64,000 bases of DNA, from positions 124,001 through 188,000 of the forward strand of contig NZ_FOCE01000004.1 in the NCBI RefSeq assembly GCF_900110025.1, given 5' to 3'. Shown here piece by piece: positions 24,851-33,808 of this stretch. Each line of letters opens with the position of its first letter. Position 1 is the first letter of the stretch. The notes beneath the pieces are model-generated. The model was not told the origin of the DNA. It ran no database searches and saw only the letters and a list, made by a program, of their open reading frames with translations. The translations under genes and the position numbers were made by a program. The stretch comes from Gemmobacter aquatilis. Its GTDB lineage: Bacteria; Pseudomonadota; Alphaproteobacteria; Rhodobacterales; Rhodobacteraceae.

Positions 24851-24889
24851 GCCCCCTTTCAGATCTGACAGCACCTGGGCCCCGGAGCA

Positions 24890-24913
24890 ATCCGGGGTCT
24901 TTTCGTTGCGCGG
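24890..24913 (+). terminator. tmm terminator
   Basis: CCCCGGA (24890-24896), loop GCAA, TCCGGGG (24901-24907), then TCTTTTCG. Confidence 0.85.
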
Positions 24914-24953
24914 GTCAGGGGGCTTTGCCCCCGTCGCCTGCGGCGACTCCCCC

Positions 24954-24976
24954 GGGTATTTTTACAAAGAAGAAGG
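24954..24976 (+). repeat. Dispersed RGTATTT repeat, copy 2
   Basis: Core GGGTATTTTTACAAAGAAGA. The 5' side holds GC-rich hairpins (GGGGGC-TTT-GCCCCC at about 24918-24932 and GTCGCC-TGC-GGCGAC). It lies between convergent tmm and gmaS. Confidence 0.72.
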
Positions 24977-24993
24977 GGGCGGCGGGCATGGCA

Positions 24994-25022
24994 AAAGGCC
25001 CCGGAGGAGGTCCGGGGCCTTT
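24994..25022 (-). terminator. Bidirectional terminator, serving gmaS
   Basis: AAAGGCCCCGGA (24994-25005), loop GGAGG, and the exact complement (25011-25022) form a 12-bp stem bounded by A and T runs, 25 bp beyond the gmaS stop. Confidence 0.85.
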
Positions 25023-25046
25023 GCCTGTGGTGTGTGTTGGGGGCGA

Positions 25047-26354
25047 TCAGATGTCGAGCGTGTTGTCGTGTTCCCAGCGCGAGAAGTGGGAGACGAAGCT
25101 GTCCCATTCCTTGTGCTTGAGCTTCATGTAGGCCGCCGAGAATTCCTCGCCCATCATTGCCTTCAGCGTGCTGTCCTTGTCGTACTCGCGCAGCGCGTCG
25201 AGCAGGTTCAGCGGCAGTTTCGGCGCGTCGGTGATCGTGTGGCCCTGGGTATACATGTCGATGTCGTGGCGCTTGCCGGGATCGGCCTTGGAGCGGATAC
25301 CGTCCAGACCGGCGGCGATGATGATCGCCTGCAGCAGATAGGGGTTCGCAGCCCCGTCGGGCAGGCGCAGCTCGAACCGGCCGGGGCCGGGGACGCGCAC
25401 CATATGGGTGCGGTTGTTGCCGGTCCAGGTGACGGTGTTCGGCGCCCAGGTCGCGCCCGAGGAGGTGCGCGGCGCGTTGATGCGCTTGTAGCTGTTCACC
25501 GTCGGGTTGCAGATCGCCGCCAGCGCCGAGGCGTGTTTCATGATGCCGCCGAGGAAGGTGCGGCCCCGATCCGAAAGCCCCAGTTCCTTGCTGCTGTCGG
25601 CGAAGGCGTTTTCGCTGCCATCGAGCGACCAGACCGAGATATGCGCGTGGCAGCCCGAGCCGGTCAGACCCTTGAACGGCTTCGGCATGAAGGTGCAGCG
25701 CAGGCCGTGCTTTTCGGCCACCGACTTCATCATGAATTTGAAGAAGCTGTGCTTGTCGGCGGTCTGCAGCGCGTCGTCATACTTCCAGTTCATTTCGTAC
25801 TGGCCGGTCGCGTCTTCATGGTCGTTCTGGTAAGCTTCCCAGCCCAGTTCCAGCATGTAATCGCAGACCTCGGCGATCACGTCATACTGGCGCATCATCG
25901 CTTGCTGGTCGTAGCAGGGCTTTTCTGCGTTGTCATAGGGATCGGCGATCTTGTCGCCCTCGGGGGTCAGCAGGAAGAATTCCGGCTCCACCCCGGTCTT
26001 GACGCGCAGGCCTTCCTTGGCGGCTTCGTCCACCAGTTTGCGCAGCACGTTGCGCGGGGCCTGTGCCACCGGGGCACCCTCCATCACGCAGTTGGAGGCG
26101 AGCCAGGCGACTTCTTTCTTCCACGGCAACTGGATGACGGAGGACGCATCCGGCACGGCCATCATGTCGGGATGGGCGGGGGTGAGATCCAGCCAGGTGG
26201 CGAAACCGGCGAAGCCCGCGCCATCGACGGCCATGTCGTTGATCGCCTGGGCAGGGACCAGCTTTGCGCGCTGGCCCCCGAAGAGGTCGGTATAGGATAC
26301 CATGAAATACTTGATGCCGCGTTCGGCCGCGTATTTCTGCAAGTCCTTGACCAT
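25047..26354 (-). CDS. gmaS: Gamma-glutamylmethylamide synthetase
   Basis: A 435-residue glutamine-synthetase-family ligase. It should join methylamine to glutamate using ATP, giving gamma-glutamylmethylamide. GS-family catalytic segments are EPEFFLL (about 123-129), GQYEMNW, GSGCHAHISVW, and NSYKRINAPRTSSGATWAP plus RFELRLPDGAANPYL at the C-terminal half. It is last gene of the leftward unit mgsABC-gmaS, 35 bp after mgsC, with GGAG before the start. The tight link to mgsABC distinguishes GmaS from ordinary glutamine synthetase type III. Confidence 0.93.
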   Translation of the reverse strand: MVKDLQKYAAERGIKYFMVSYTDLFGGQRAKLVPAQAINDMAVDGAGFAGFATWLDLTPAHPDMMAVPDASSVIQLPWKKEVAWLASNCVMEGAPVAQAPRNVLRKLVDEAAKEGLRVKTGVEPEFFLLTPEGDKIADPYDNAEKPCYDQQAMMRQYDVIAEVCDYMLELGWEAYQNDHEDATGQYEMNWKYDDALQTADKHSFFKFMMKSVAEKHGLRCTFMPKPFKGLTGSGCHAHISVWSLDGSENAFADSSKELGLSDRGRTFLGGIMKHASALAAICNPTVNSYKRINAPRTSSGATWAPNTVTWTGNNRTHMVRVPGPGRFELRLPDGAANPYLLQAIIIAAGLDGIRSKADPGKRHDIDMYTQGHTITDAPKLPLNLLDALREYDKDSTLKAMMGEEFSAAYMKLKHKEWDSFVSHFSRWEHDNTLDI

Positions 26355-26389
26355 TATGGGTAACTCCCTGTCGTTCTTTTGTTTTTGGG

Positions 26390-27718
26390 TCAGAAGGTGC
26401 CGTTGCGGCCGGGGATCCAGCTGGTGCCGGCCAGCGGCACGCCTGCCATGGCCGCAGCTTCGATGTTCAGCGCGCAGAGGTCTTCCGGTTCCAGATTGTG
26501 CAGGTGATTCTTGCCGCAGGCGCGGGCGATCGTCTGCGCTTCCAGCGTCATCACTTTCAGATAGTTCTTCAGGCGACGGCCCCCGAGGATCGGGTCGAAG
26601 CGCGAGAACAGCGCCGGGTCTTGCGTGGTGATCCCGGCCGGGTCGCGGCCTTCGTGCCAGTCGTCATAGGCGCCGGCGGTGGTGCCGAGCTTCTGATATT
26701 CGGCCTCCAGCGCCGGGTCGTTGTCGCCCAGAGCGATCAGCGCGCCGGTGCCGATGGCCACCGCATCGGCGCCCAGAGCCATGGCCTTGGCCACATCGGC
26801 GCCGGTGCGGATGCCGCCCGAGACGATCAGCTGCACTTCGCGGTGCATCCCCAGATCCTGCAGCGCCTTCACGGCCTGCGGGATGCAGGCAAGGATCGGC
26901 ATGCCGACGTTTTCGATGAACACGTCCTGCGTGGCAGCGGTGCCGCCCTGCATCCCGTCCAGCACCACAACATCAGCCCCGGCCTTCACCGCCAGCGCAG
27001 TGTCGTAATAGGGGCGGGCGCCGCCGATCTTGATGTAGATCGGTTTTTCCCAATTGGTGATTTCGCGGATTTCGAGGATCTTGATTTCCAGATCGTCGGG
27101 GCCGGTCCAGTCGGGGTGGCGGCAGGCAGAGCGCTGGTCGATACCCTTGGGCAGGTTGCGCATCATCGCCACGCGGTCGGAGATCTTCTGGCCGAGCAAC
27201 ATGCCGCCGCCGCCGGGCTTGGCGCCCTGACCGACCACGACCTCGATCGCATCGGCGCGGCGCAGGTCATCGGGGTTCATGCCATAGCGCGAGGGCAGGT
27301 ATTGGTAGACGAGGGTGCGGGAATGGCCGCGCTCTTCTTCCGTCATGCCGCCGTCGCCGGTGGTGGTGGAGGTGCCCGCCGCGCTGGCGCCGCGGCCCAG
27401 GGCCTCTTTCGCCGGGCCGGACAGGGCGCCGAAGCTCATCCCCGCGATGGTGACCGGGATGTCGAGGTGGATCGGCTTCTTGGCATAGCGGGTGCCCAGC
27501 CAGACATCGGTGGCGCATTTCTCGCGATAGCCTTCCAGCGGATAGCGCGAGATCGAGGCGCCGAGGAACAGCAGGTCATCGAAATGCGGCAGGCGCCGCT
27601 TCGAGCCGCCGCCGCGGATGTCATAGATGCCGGTGGCTGCGGCGCGGCGGATTTCGGCGTTCACGTCGTTGGAGAACGTCCAGCTTTGCTTCGGGGGCGT
27701 GTGGGGGAAATCGGTCAT
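26390..27718 (-). CDS. mgsC: N-methylglutamate synthase subunit C (FMN-binding, glutamate-synthase-like)
   Basis: A 442-residue protein homologous to the FMN and iron-sulfur half of glutamate synthase. With MgsA and MgsB it moves the methylamino group from gamma-glutamylmethylamide onto 2-oxoglutarate. Visible are the FMN barrel segments VTIAGMSFGALSGPAKEALG, GQGAKPGGGGMLLG, YIKIGGARPYYDTALAVKAG and VSGGIRTGADVAKAMALGA. ATG at 27718 is used; the frame stays open upstream to 28030 but that part lies over mgsB. The unit mgsABC-gmaS reads leftward with a 10-bp gap before this gene. Confidence 0.92.
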   Translation of the reverse strand: MTDFPHTPPKQSWTFSNDVNAEIRRAAATGIYDIRGGGSKRRLPHFDDLLFLGASISRYPLEGYREKCATDVWLGTRYAKKPIHLDIPVTIAGMSFGALSGPAKEALGRGASAAGTSTTTGDGGMTEEERGHSRTLVYQYLPSRYGMNPDDLRRADAIEVVVGQGAKPGGGGMLLGQKISDRVAMMRNLPKGIDQRSACRHPDWTGPDDLEIKILEIREITNWEKPIYIKIGGARPYYDTALAVKAGADVVVLDGMQGGTAATQDVFIENVGMPILACIPQAVKALQDLGMHREVQLIVSGGIRTGADVAKAMALGADAVAIGTGALIALGDNDPALEAEYQKLGTTAGAYDDWHEGRDPAGITTQDPALFSRFDPILGGRRLKNYLKVMTLEAQTIARACGKNHLHNLEPEDLCALNIEAAAMAGVPLAGTSWIPGRNGTF

Positions 27719-27728
27719 TCTGATTGCC

Positions 27729-28418
27729 TCAGTAGGAGGACGCATTGTCGACGTTGAAATTGTAGAGCTTGCGGGCCGAGCCGTAGCGCTTGAACTCTTC
27801 GGGTTTGGCCAGATGGTCGGCCTCGCCGCGCGCCAGCAGATCGGCGAGCAGGGCCAGGTGTTCCGGGCGCATCTCTTTTTCGATGCAGTCGGCGCCCAGC
27901 GATTTGACGGAACCGCGCACGAAGAGGCGGGCCTCATACAGCGAGTCACCCAGTGCGTCGCCCGCATCGCCCAGCACGACCATATTGCCCGATTGCGCCA
28001 TGAAGCAGGACATGTGGCCGATATTGCCATGCACGACGATGTCGATGCCTTTCATCGAGATGCCGCAGCGCGAGGCCGCATTGCCCTTGATGACCAAAAG
28101 CCCGCCGCGCCCGGTGGCGCCAGCATATTGCGAGGCGTCGCCGTCGATGATGACGGTGCCCGACATCATGTTTTCGGCCACGCCGGGGCCAGCCGAGCCC
28201 TTGATGCGCACGGTGGCCTGTTTGTTCATGCCCGCGCAGTAATAGCCGGTGGAGCCGCGCACGGTGACATCAATCGGCGCGTCAAGGCCCACGGCGATGG
28301 CATGGGCGCCTTTGGGGTTGATGACCTCCCACGAGGTCTGGTTGGTCTGCCCGTTCAGCGCGTGCAGGGTGGAGTTGAGGGCGCGCAGGCCCTGCGCGGC
28401 AAGATCGAAGCTCTGCAT
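27729..28418 (-). CDS. mgsB: N-methylglutamate synthase subunit B (GXGXG domain)
   Basis: A 229-residue protein consisting of the right-handed beta-helix 'GXGXG' domain that forms the C terminus of glutamate synthase large chains. The repeating pattern is clear: IDVTVRGSTG, ATVRIKGSAGPG, GTVIIDGDAS, GLLVIKGNA, IDIVVHGNIG, NMVVLGDAGD and ARLFVRGSV. It is structural and lacks a cofactor site. In ordinary GltB these domains are fused; splitting into three genes is characteristic of N-methylglutamate synthase. It starts 2 bp after the mgsA stop. Confidence 0.92.
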   Translation of the reverse strand: MQSFDLAAQGLRALNSTLHALNGQTNQTSWEVINPKGAHAIAVGLDAPIDVTVRGSTGYYCAGMNKQATVRIKGSAGPGVAENMMSGTVIIDGDASQYAGATGRGGLLVIKGNAASRCGISMKGIDIVVHGNIGHMSCFMAQSGNMVVLGDAGDALGDSLYEARLFVRGSVKSLGADCIEKEMRPEHLALLADLLARGEADHLAKPEEFKRYGSARKLYNFNVDNASSY

Positions 28419-28420
28419 TC

Positions 28421-29317
28421 TCAGCGTTCCCAGAAGTAGACGGTGGCGGGTTCGGGTTCCCAGACGCGGGCATGTTCGATGCCCGGCAGCATGACCATGG
28501 CGCGGTATTCCGAGCCGAAGGCGACGTATTGATCGGTTTCGGCCATGACGGCGGGCTTGCAGGCGATCGGATCGCGCACCACGCCGAAGCCGTTTTTCGT
28601 GCCGACGACGAAGGTAAAGAAGCCGTCGAGATCGGTCAGCGTGGCTTCCATCGCCTCGCCCAGTTTGGCGCCCTCTTGCAGCTTGTGGCTGATGAAGGCG
28701 GCAGCGACTTCGGTGTCGTTTTCGGTCTCGAAGGTCATCCCGGCGCGTTTCAGGACGCGGCGCACCGAATTGTGGTTGGACAGCGAGCCGTTATGCACGA
28801 GGCACTGGTCGGCGCCGGTGGAGAACGGGTGCGCCCCCATGGTGGTCACGGCGGATTCGGTGGCCATGCGGGTATGGCCGATGCCATGGGTGCCGGTCAT
28901 CTTCGACACGTCGAACCGGGCGGCCACATCTTTGGGCAGGCCGACTTCCTTGTAGATTTCAATGCCTTCCCCGGCGCTCATCACCTTGATGGCGGGGGCG
29001 ATGTCGCGCAGCGCGTGGCGGGCGGCCTCCAGCCGGTCCAGCGGCAGGTCAAACACGGCGTGGGTGTCCTTGACCGCCATCTTCACCTTGGCGGCAATGG
29101 CGGCGCCGAGCTTTTCAGCCAGGCCGTCAAAGTCGGTGTCCGGGTTGGCCGACTGGACGGTCAGCTTGGCGTGGCCGTCATGGCCGCGCGAATAGATGGC
29201 GATCCCGGCGCTGTCCGGGCCGCGATCCGTCATGGTGATGAGCATTTCCGTCAGCATCTCGCCGAGCTTTGGCTCGAGCGAAGCGTCCTTCAGGAAAAGT
29301 CCGACGATACCGCACAT
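28421..29317 (-). CDS. mgsA: N-methylglutamate synthase subunit A (class II glutamine amidotransferase domain)
   Basis: A 298-residue Ntn-type amidotransferase. The start at 29317 places Cys at position 2 (MCGIVGLFLK), the catalytic N-terminal nucleophile after Met removal; upstream in-frame starts would block this. Other family elements are GIGHTRMATES and CLVHNGSLSNHNSVRR. A GGAG site lies ahead of the ATG. It is first gene of mgsABC-gmaS. One copy of the shared motif (29378-29397, minus strand) sits 60 bp upstream. Confidence 0.93.
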   Translation of the reverse strand: MCGIVGLFLKDASLEPKLGEMLTEMLITMTDRGPDSAGIAIYSRGHDGHAKLTVQSANPDTDFDGLAEKLGAAIAAKVKMAVKDTHAVFDLPLDRLEAARHALRDIAPAIKVMSAGEGIEIYKEVGLPKDVAARFDVSKMTGTHGIGHTRMATESAVTTMGAHPFSTGADQCLVHNGSLSNHNSVRRVLKRAGMTFETENDTEVAAAFISHKLQEGAKLGEAMEATLTDLDGFFTFVVGTKNGFGVVRDPIACKPAVMAETDQYVAFGSEYRAMVMLPGIEHARVWEPEPATVYFWER

Positions 29318-29377
29318 GGGTCGACTCCTTCGTGAACTTGATGAGGTGACGCTAGCATTGAACATTTCACGCATCAA

Positions 29378-29397
29378 CTGTGAAGAAACATTTTTTC
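29378..29397 (-). promoter_or_regulatory. Shared methylamine-cluster motif upstream of mgsABC-gmaS
   Basis: Minus strand GAAAAAATGTTTCTTCACAG, the same A-tract and GTTTCYYCACAG core as before tmm and the permease gene. Confidence 0.55.
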
Positions 29398-29910
29398 ATC
29401 TTGGGGAATAACGGGTATGAAAATCGACACCAAATGACCAGATCCGACATTTGCTGTCAGAGGGGGCGCGGCGTGGGCGAAATGCCCGGAATTTGGGCGA
29501 AGGGCGAAGGGTGCGGGCGGTTCCGGCGGTTTCACAGAGGGGGGAACCCGCTGCAATCGGGGTGCGAATCTGGTCGGGATGTTTCCACAGGGTGAAGCGG
29601 AATTCCTGAGACTGATTCGGGGTCCGGTGGTGTTGCGTAATGCTGCGACGCAGCAAAATGCCCCTTTTCTGAGCGATGGCCGGAAAAAACAGGAAAAAAA
29701 GTTTCTCCACAGGGAAAAAGTGTTTTGCATGGGCGCTGCGCTACGCCAATGCTGGGCCTACCGGGCCTTGCCGTCGCCGCGATGCGGGGCAAGGCCGGCC
29801 GAACCGTCGCGGCGGATCATCCCGCCGTGGATCAGGAACCAAGCAGGGCCGCAGGGAGAACGCGCTGACAGGGTGCGCAGGGGTCTCGCTCAACAGGGAA
29901 CAGGGTAACT
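29398..29910. other. Long divergent control region between mgsA and the APC permease
   Basis: No convincing gene is present. The region holds repeated versions of one motif on the plus strand: GTTTCACAGAGG (29529-29540), GTTTCCACAGGG (29581-29592) and the full GTTTCTCCACAGG (29701-29713), besides the minus-strand copy before mgsA. Several A-tracts suggest bent DNA. Both divergent transcripts must start here. Confidence 0.5.
29693..29713 (+). promoter_or_regulatory. Shared methylamine-cluster motif upstream of the APC permease
   Basis: A G, seven A and then GTTTCTCCACAGG form the closest match to the tmm copy, 197 bp before the permease start. Confidence 0.55.
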
Positions 29911-31722
29911 ATGGCGAATATAGCAGGGTCCGGCACCAGCGCCGGAACGGCGGGCGGGGCGGGGGTGCAGACCTCGGGCGCGCTGCACCGCACATTGGAC
30001 TGGAAGGGTGCTTTCTGGGTGGCGGCGGGCGTGCCGCCGCTGGTGCTGTTTTCCATCGGCGGCATCGCCGGTGTGGCGGGGAAGGCGGCTTTCCTCGTCT
30101 GGATGATTTCGATGGTGATGGGCTTTCTGCAAAGCTTCACCTATGCGGAAATGGCGGGGATGTTCGGCAACAAGTCGGGCGGCGCCTCGGTCTATGGCGC
30201 CACGGCGTGGCTGCGCTATTCCAAGCTGATCGCGCCCTTGTCGGTGTGGTGCAACTGGTTTGCCTGGTCGCCGGTGCTGAGCCTCGGCTGCGCCATTGCA
30301 GCGGGCTATATCCTGAACGCGCTGTTCCCGATCCCGCTGGCCGACAGCCAGCCGGTGCTGGACTGGGTGGCGGCGAATATCGCCAACTACACCGCCAGCA
30401 CGCAGGCCGTGGTGGATTACATGGCCGCAAATGCGGGGGTGAGCGCGCAGGATGCGATCAGCGCCGTCGCCTCGGCCGATGGGGTTGCCGCGCTGACCCC
30501 GGCCTTCCGGGTGTGGGAAGCCTTTGGCATCACGGTGCCGGGCCTTGGCACGCTGCATTTCAACTCGACCTTCGTGATCGGTGTCGTGCTGATGCTGATC
30601 ATCTTTGCGATCCAGCACCGGGGCATCGCCTCGACCGCGAAATCGCAGAAATGGATGGCGGTCATCGTGCTGGTGCCGCTGCTGCTGGTGGGGCTGGTGC
30701 CGATCCTGACCGGCGCGATCGACACGATGAACGTCACCAGCATCGTGCCGCCGACCGGCGCCTATTCGGGCGTCGATGGCGCCTGGGATGTGGGCGGCTG
30801 GACGCTGTTCCTCGGCGGTCTTTATATCGCCGCCTGGTCCACCTACGGGTTTGAAACCGCCGTCTGCTATACGGCCGAATTCAAGAACCCGAAAACCGAC
30901 ACGTTCCGCGCGATCTTCTATTCGGGTCTGCTTTGCGTGGTCTTCTACTTCCTGATCCCCTTCGCCTTTCAGGGCGTGCTGGGCCAATCGGGGATGCTGG
31001 CCACCGGCATCGTGGATGGCACCGGCGTCGGCGAGGCGCTGGGCGGCATGGTTGGCGGCGGCCCGGTCGTGACGCAGATCTTCGTGATCCTGATGATCAT
31101 GGCGCTGTTCCTGGCGATCATGACGGCGATGGCCGGATCGTCGCGCACGCTGTATCAAGGCTCGCGCGATGGCTGGCTGCCGAAATACCTGAGCACGGTG
31201 AACGACCACGGCGCCCCCACCGGCGCGATGTGGACCGATCTGGGGTTCAACGTGATCCTGCTGGCGCTGGCCTCTGACGTGTCGGGCTATTTCTACGTTC
31301 TGGCGATTTCCAACGTCGGCTACATCATGTTCAACTTCCTGAACCTGAACGCGGGCTGGATTCACCGGATCGATTCGGGCCATCTGCCGCGCCCGTGGAA
31401 GGCGCCGACCGTGCTGATCGGCATCAACACCGCGCTGGCCTTCGTGAATGCGCTGTTCCTTGGCGCCGGTGCCAAGGTCTGGGGCTATTCCAACGCGCTG
31501 TGGTCGGGGGTGATCTTCGCCGCGCTGATCCTGCCGGTGTTCTGGTTCCGCCATTATGTGCAGGACAAGGGCCATTTCCCGAAAGAGGCGATGGAGGATC
31601 TGGGTCTGACCGATCACGGCGATCTGGGGCCGCGCAAGGCGGGCATCTGGCCCTATGTCGCGCTGATTGCCGGGGTGGTTGTGGTGCTGTGGTCGAACTG
31701 GTTCTTCCAGCTTCCGGCCTGA
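29911..31722 (+). CDS. APC-superfamily amino acid/amine permease of the methylamine cluster
   Basis: A 603-residue inner-membrane transporter with about 12 to 14 hydrophobic segments, starting near residue 35 (WVAAGVPPLVLFSIGGIAG). The FSIGGIAG and SKSGGASVYGATAW-like stretches resemble the substrate-proximal helices of APC permeases. A large extracytoplasmic loop lies between about residues 150 and 215. It is divergent from mgsABC-gmaS and shares their upstream motif, so it probably imports a methylated amine or a pathway amino acid. The substrate itself cannot be read from sequence. A strong terminator follows. Confidence 0.85.
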   Translation: MANIAGSGTSAGTAGGAGVQTSGALHRTLDWKGAFWVAAGVPPLVLFSIGGIAGVAGKAAFLVWMISMVMGFLQSFTYAEMAGMFGNKSGGASVYGATAWLRYSKLIAPLSVWCNWFAWSPVLSLGCAIAAGYILNALFPIPLADSQPVLDWVAANIANYTASTQAVVDYMAANAGVSAQDAISAVASADGVAALTPAFRVWEAFGITVPGLGTLHFNSTFVIGVVLMLIIFAIQHRGIASTAKSQKWMAVIVLVPLLLVGLVPILTGAIDTMNVTSIVPPTGAYSGVDGAWDVGGWTLFLGGLYIAAWSTYGFETAVCYTAEFKNPKTDTFRAIFYSGLLCVVFYFLIPFAFQGVLGQSGMLATGIVDGTGVGEALGGMVGGGPVVTQIFVILMIMALFLAIMTAMAGSSRTLYQGSRDGWLPKYLSTVNDHGAPTGAMWTDLGFNVILLALASDVSGYFYVLAISNVGYIMFNFLNLNAGWIHRIDSGHLPRPWKAPTVLIGINTALAFVNALFLGAGAKVWGYSNALWSGVIFAALILPVFWFRHYVQDKGHFPKEAMEDLGLTDHGDLGPRKAGIWPYVALIAGVVVVLWSNWFFQLPA

Positions 31723-31747
31723 TCCACGCCACTTGGGAAGGATGACG

Positions 31748-31782
31748 AAGCGGCGGGGCGCAAGCCTCGCCGCTTTGCTTTT
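31748..31782 (+). terminator. APC permease terminator
   Basis: AAGCGGCGGGGC (31748-31759), loop GCAA, GCCTCGCCGCTT (31764-31775; one G-U pair), then TGCTTTT. Confidence 0.85.
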
Positions 31783-31952
31783 GGGCTGCATCCGGCCTGT
31801 GCTTTTGCTTGGCCATTTCCGACGAAACTTTAGGCAGCCGACAGATTAATTACCTGACAGGAAAGTTTTTTGCACAAGATTGTTGATTTTCGCCGCGAGT
31901 CGGCTTCACACTCAGTGAAAAGAATACCACGGCATTCAATAGGGAGACTGCG

Positions 31953-33089
31953 ATGACGAATTCCTGGCGCTTCTCGACGCTGGCAGACCGCCACCGTGCG
32001 CTTGGCTCTGCTCTGGAAGACTGGAGCGGGATGGGCACGGCATGGTCGTATGACGGCGACCCGATGGCGGAATATATGGCGATCCGCACCAAGGCGGGGC
32101 TGATGGATGTTTCCGGCCTGAAGAAGGTGCATATCACCGGCCATGGCGCCAGCCATGTGATCGAGCGGGCCACCACCCGCAACATGGAAAAGCTGATGCC
32201 GGGCCGGTCGGTCTATGCGACCATGCTGAATGACGCCGGCAAGTTCGTCGATGACTGCGTGATCTATCGCACCGGGCCGAACGCCTTCATGGTGGTGCAT
32301 GGGTCGGGGCAGGGGTTCGAGCAGTTGACCATGGCGGCCAGCGGGCGCGATGTGTCGGTGCGCTTCGACGACAACCTGCATGACCTGTCCCTGCAGGGGC
32401 CGCTGGCGGTGGACTATCTGGCGAAACATGTGCCGGGCATCCGCGATCTGGCCTATTTCAGCCAGATGCAGACCTCGCTGTTCGGCAAGCCCGCGATGAT
32501 CTCGCGCACCGGCTATACCGGCGAACGCGGCTATGAGCTGTTCGTGCGCGGGCAGGATGCGCCGATGATCTGGGACCGGATTCTGGAGGAAGGCGCCGAG
32601 ATGGGCATCATCCCCTGCCGCTTCACCACGCTGGATCTGCTGCGTACCGAAAGCTATCTGCTGTTCTTCCCCTATGACAACAGCGAGATGTATCCGTTCG
32701 AGAATGAAGGCCCCGGCGATACGCTGTGGGAACTGGGCCTCGATTTCACCGTCTCGCCCGGCAAGGTGGGCTTCCGCGGGGCGGAAGAGCATTACCGGCT
32801 GAAGGGCCGCGAACGCTTCAAGATCTGGGGGCTGAAGCTGGAAGGCGTCAATGTGCCCGGCAATGGCGCGCCGGTGTTCAAGGATGGCAAGCAGGTGGGC
32901 GTGGTGACGCAGGCGATGCATTCGCCGCTGAACAACCACACTGTCGCCATTGCCCGCATCCCGGTGGATTGCGCCAATGACAGCACGAAACTGGTGGTGA
33001 ACTGTGCCACCCATGGCGAGATTGCCGCCGTCACCAGCCCGATGCCGTTCTACGACATCGAGAAGAAGCGCCGCACGGCCAAAGGCTGA
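31953..33089 (+). CDS. dmmD: Dimethylamine monooxygenase-associated GcvT-like protein
   Basis: A 378-residue aminomethyltransferase (GcvT) fold protein. Family segments are LMDVSGLKKVHITG, TRNMEKLMPGRSVYATMLNDAG, ISRTGYTGERGYEL and the C-terminal barrel with GVVTQAMHSPLNNHTVAIARI. It should bind tetrahydrofolate and capture the formaldehyde-level carbon released during dimethylamine demethylation as methylene-THF. AGGGAG lies before ATG. It is first gene of dmmDABC, the order reported for this oxygenase in marine bacteria. An AT-rich stretch at 31861-31878 may be a weak copy of the cluster motif. Confidence 0.85.
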   Translation: MTNSWRFSTLADRHRALGSALEDWSGMGTAWSYDGDPMAEYMAIRTKAGLMDVSGLKKVHITGHGASHVIERATTRNMEKLMPGRSVYATMLNDAGKFVDDCVIYRTGPNAFMVVHGSGQGFEQLTMAASGRDVSVRFDDNLHDLSLQGPLAVDYLAKHVPGIRDLAYFSQMQTSLFGKPAMISRTGYTGERGYELFVRGQDAPMIWDRILEEGAEMGIIPCRFTTLDLLRTESYLLFFPYDNSEMYPFENEGPGDTLWELGLDFTVSPGKVGFRGAEEHYRLKGRERFKIWGLKLEGVNVPGNGAPVFKDGKQVGVVTQAMHSPLNNHTVAIARIPVDCANDSTKLVVNCATHGEIAAVTSPMPFYDIEKKRRTAKG

Positions 33090-33159
33090 AGCCGGTCCTA
33101 TCCCCTCTCTCCCTCCCGGCGGTTGCGCGAACGGCGCCGGGGGGACGCCTTCGGCGGGA

Positions 33160-33181
33160 GAGTATTTGGGCCAGGATGAAA
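33160..33181 (+). repeat. Dispersed RGTATTT repeat, copy 3
   Basis: Core GAGTATTTGGGCCAGGATGA, with GC-rich inverted sequence on its 5' side (33116-33158). It lies inside the dmm operon between dmmD and dmmA. Confidence 0.75.
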
Positions 33182-33199
33182 TGAGCAGGACAGAGAGAG

Positions 33200-33808
33200 A
33201 TGACGAAGACGGAATTTGAACCTTCGATCCGGTCGCGCCCGGTTTATGGCGTGCTGAGCCCGCGCGCCGGTTCCGCGCATCTGATCGTGGCGGATGGTGA
33301 AGGGGGGGCTGCGGTGGTGGACCTGCTGGCGCAGGCGCCCGAGATGTTGGCGCGGGCGCATGTCATCTATATGCCGGGGCCGAACGGCACCGACATGGGG
33401 GCAGAACTGGAGGCGCTGGGGGCGGATCAGTTTCGCCGGGTGCCGTCCTATGCGGCGGGGCGATCGCGCATCGTCAAGGCGCTGACCGACGCCCATATGG
33501 GGGTGCAGGTCTATGTGGCGGGCACCGAGGGGCTGATGGGCCAGGTGGAGCGCGACGCGATGGAGGCCGGGCTGCCGCGTGATGCGGTGCAGATGGAGCA
33601 TCGCGGATCGCTGGTGCGTCGGGTGCAATGCGTGCATTGCAAGGGGATCACCGAGAACGTGACGCATGACCCCTTCGTGTGCAGCCATTGCGGGCTGAAC
33701 CTGTTCGTGCGCGACCATTACTCGCGCCGTCTGGCGGCGTTTCAGGGGGTCTGCATCGACGCGGAAGACCCGGGCGAAGTTCCTGCAGCGGTGGAGCGGT
33801 TCAAATGA
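33200..33808 (+). CDS. dmmA: Dimethylamine monooxygenase subunit DmmA
   Basis: A 202-residue protein with two Cys pairs near the C terminus, Cys144-x-x-Cys147 and Cys161-x-x-Cys164, then LFVRDHYSRRLAAFQGV. This is a zinc-ribbon or rubredoxin-like centre. The N-terminal 130 residues look alpha/beta and are not recognised beyond the DmmA family. Four-subunit heme-dependent oxidative N-demethylases carry such a small subunit. Its stop overlaps the dmmB start (ATGA). Confidence 0.82.
   Translation: MTKTEFEPSIRSRPVYGVLSPRAGSAHLIVADGEGGAAVVDLLAQAPEMLARAHVIYMPGPNGTDMGAELEALGADQFRRVPSYAAGRSRIVKALTDAHMGVQVYVAGTEGLMGQVERDAMEAGLPRDAVQMEHRGSLVRRVQCVHCKGITENVTHDPFVCSHCGLNLFVRDHYSRRLAAFQGVCIDAEDPGEVPAAVERFK

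Noticed and set aside
24672-26363. A 563-codon rightward open frame.
   Set aside because: Antisense to gmaS and passing through two terminators; gmaS has full glutamine-synthetase motifs.
29579-29908. A possible 109-residue protein in the mgsA-permease gap.
   Set aside because: It covers the regulatory motif copies, has no ribosome site and no recognisable fold.
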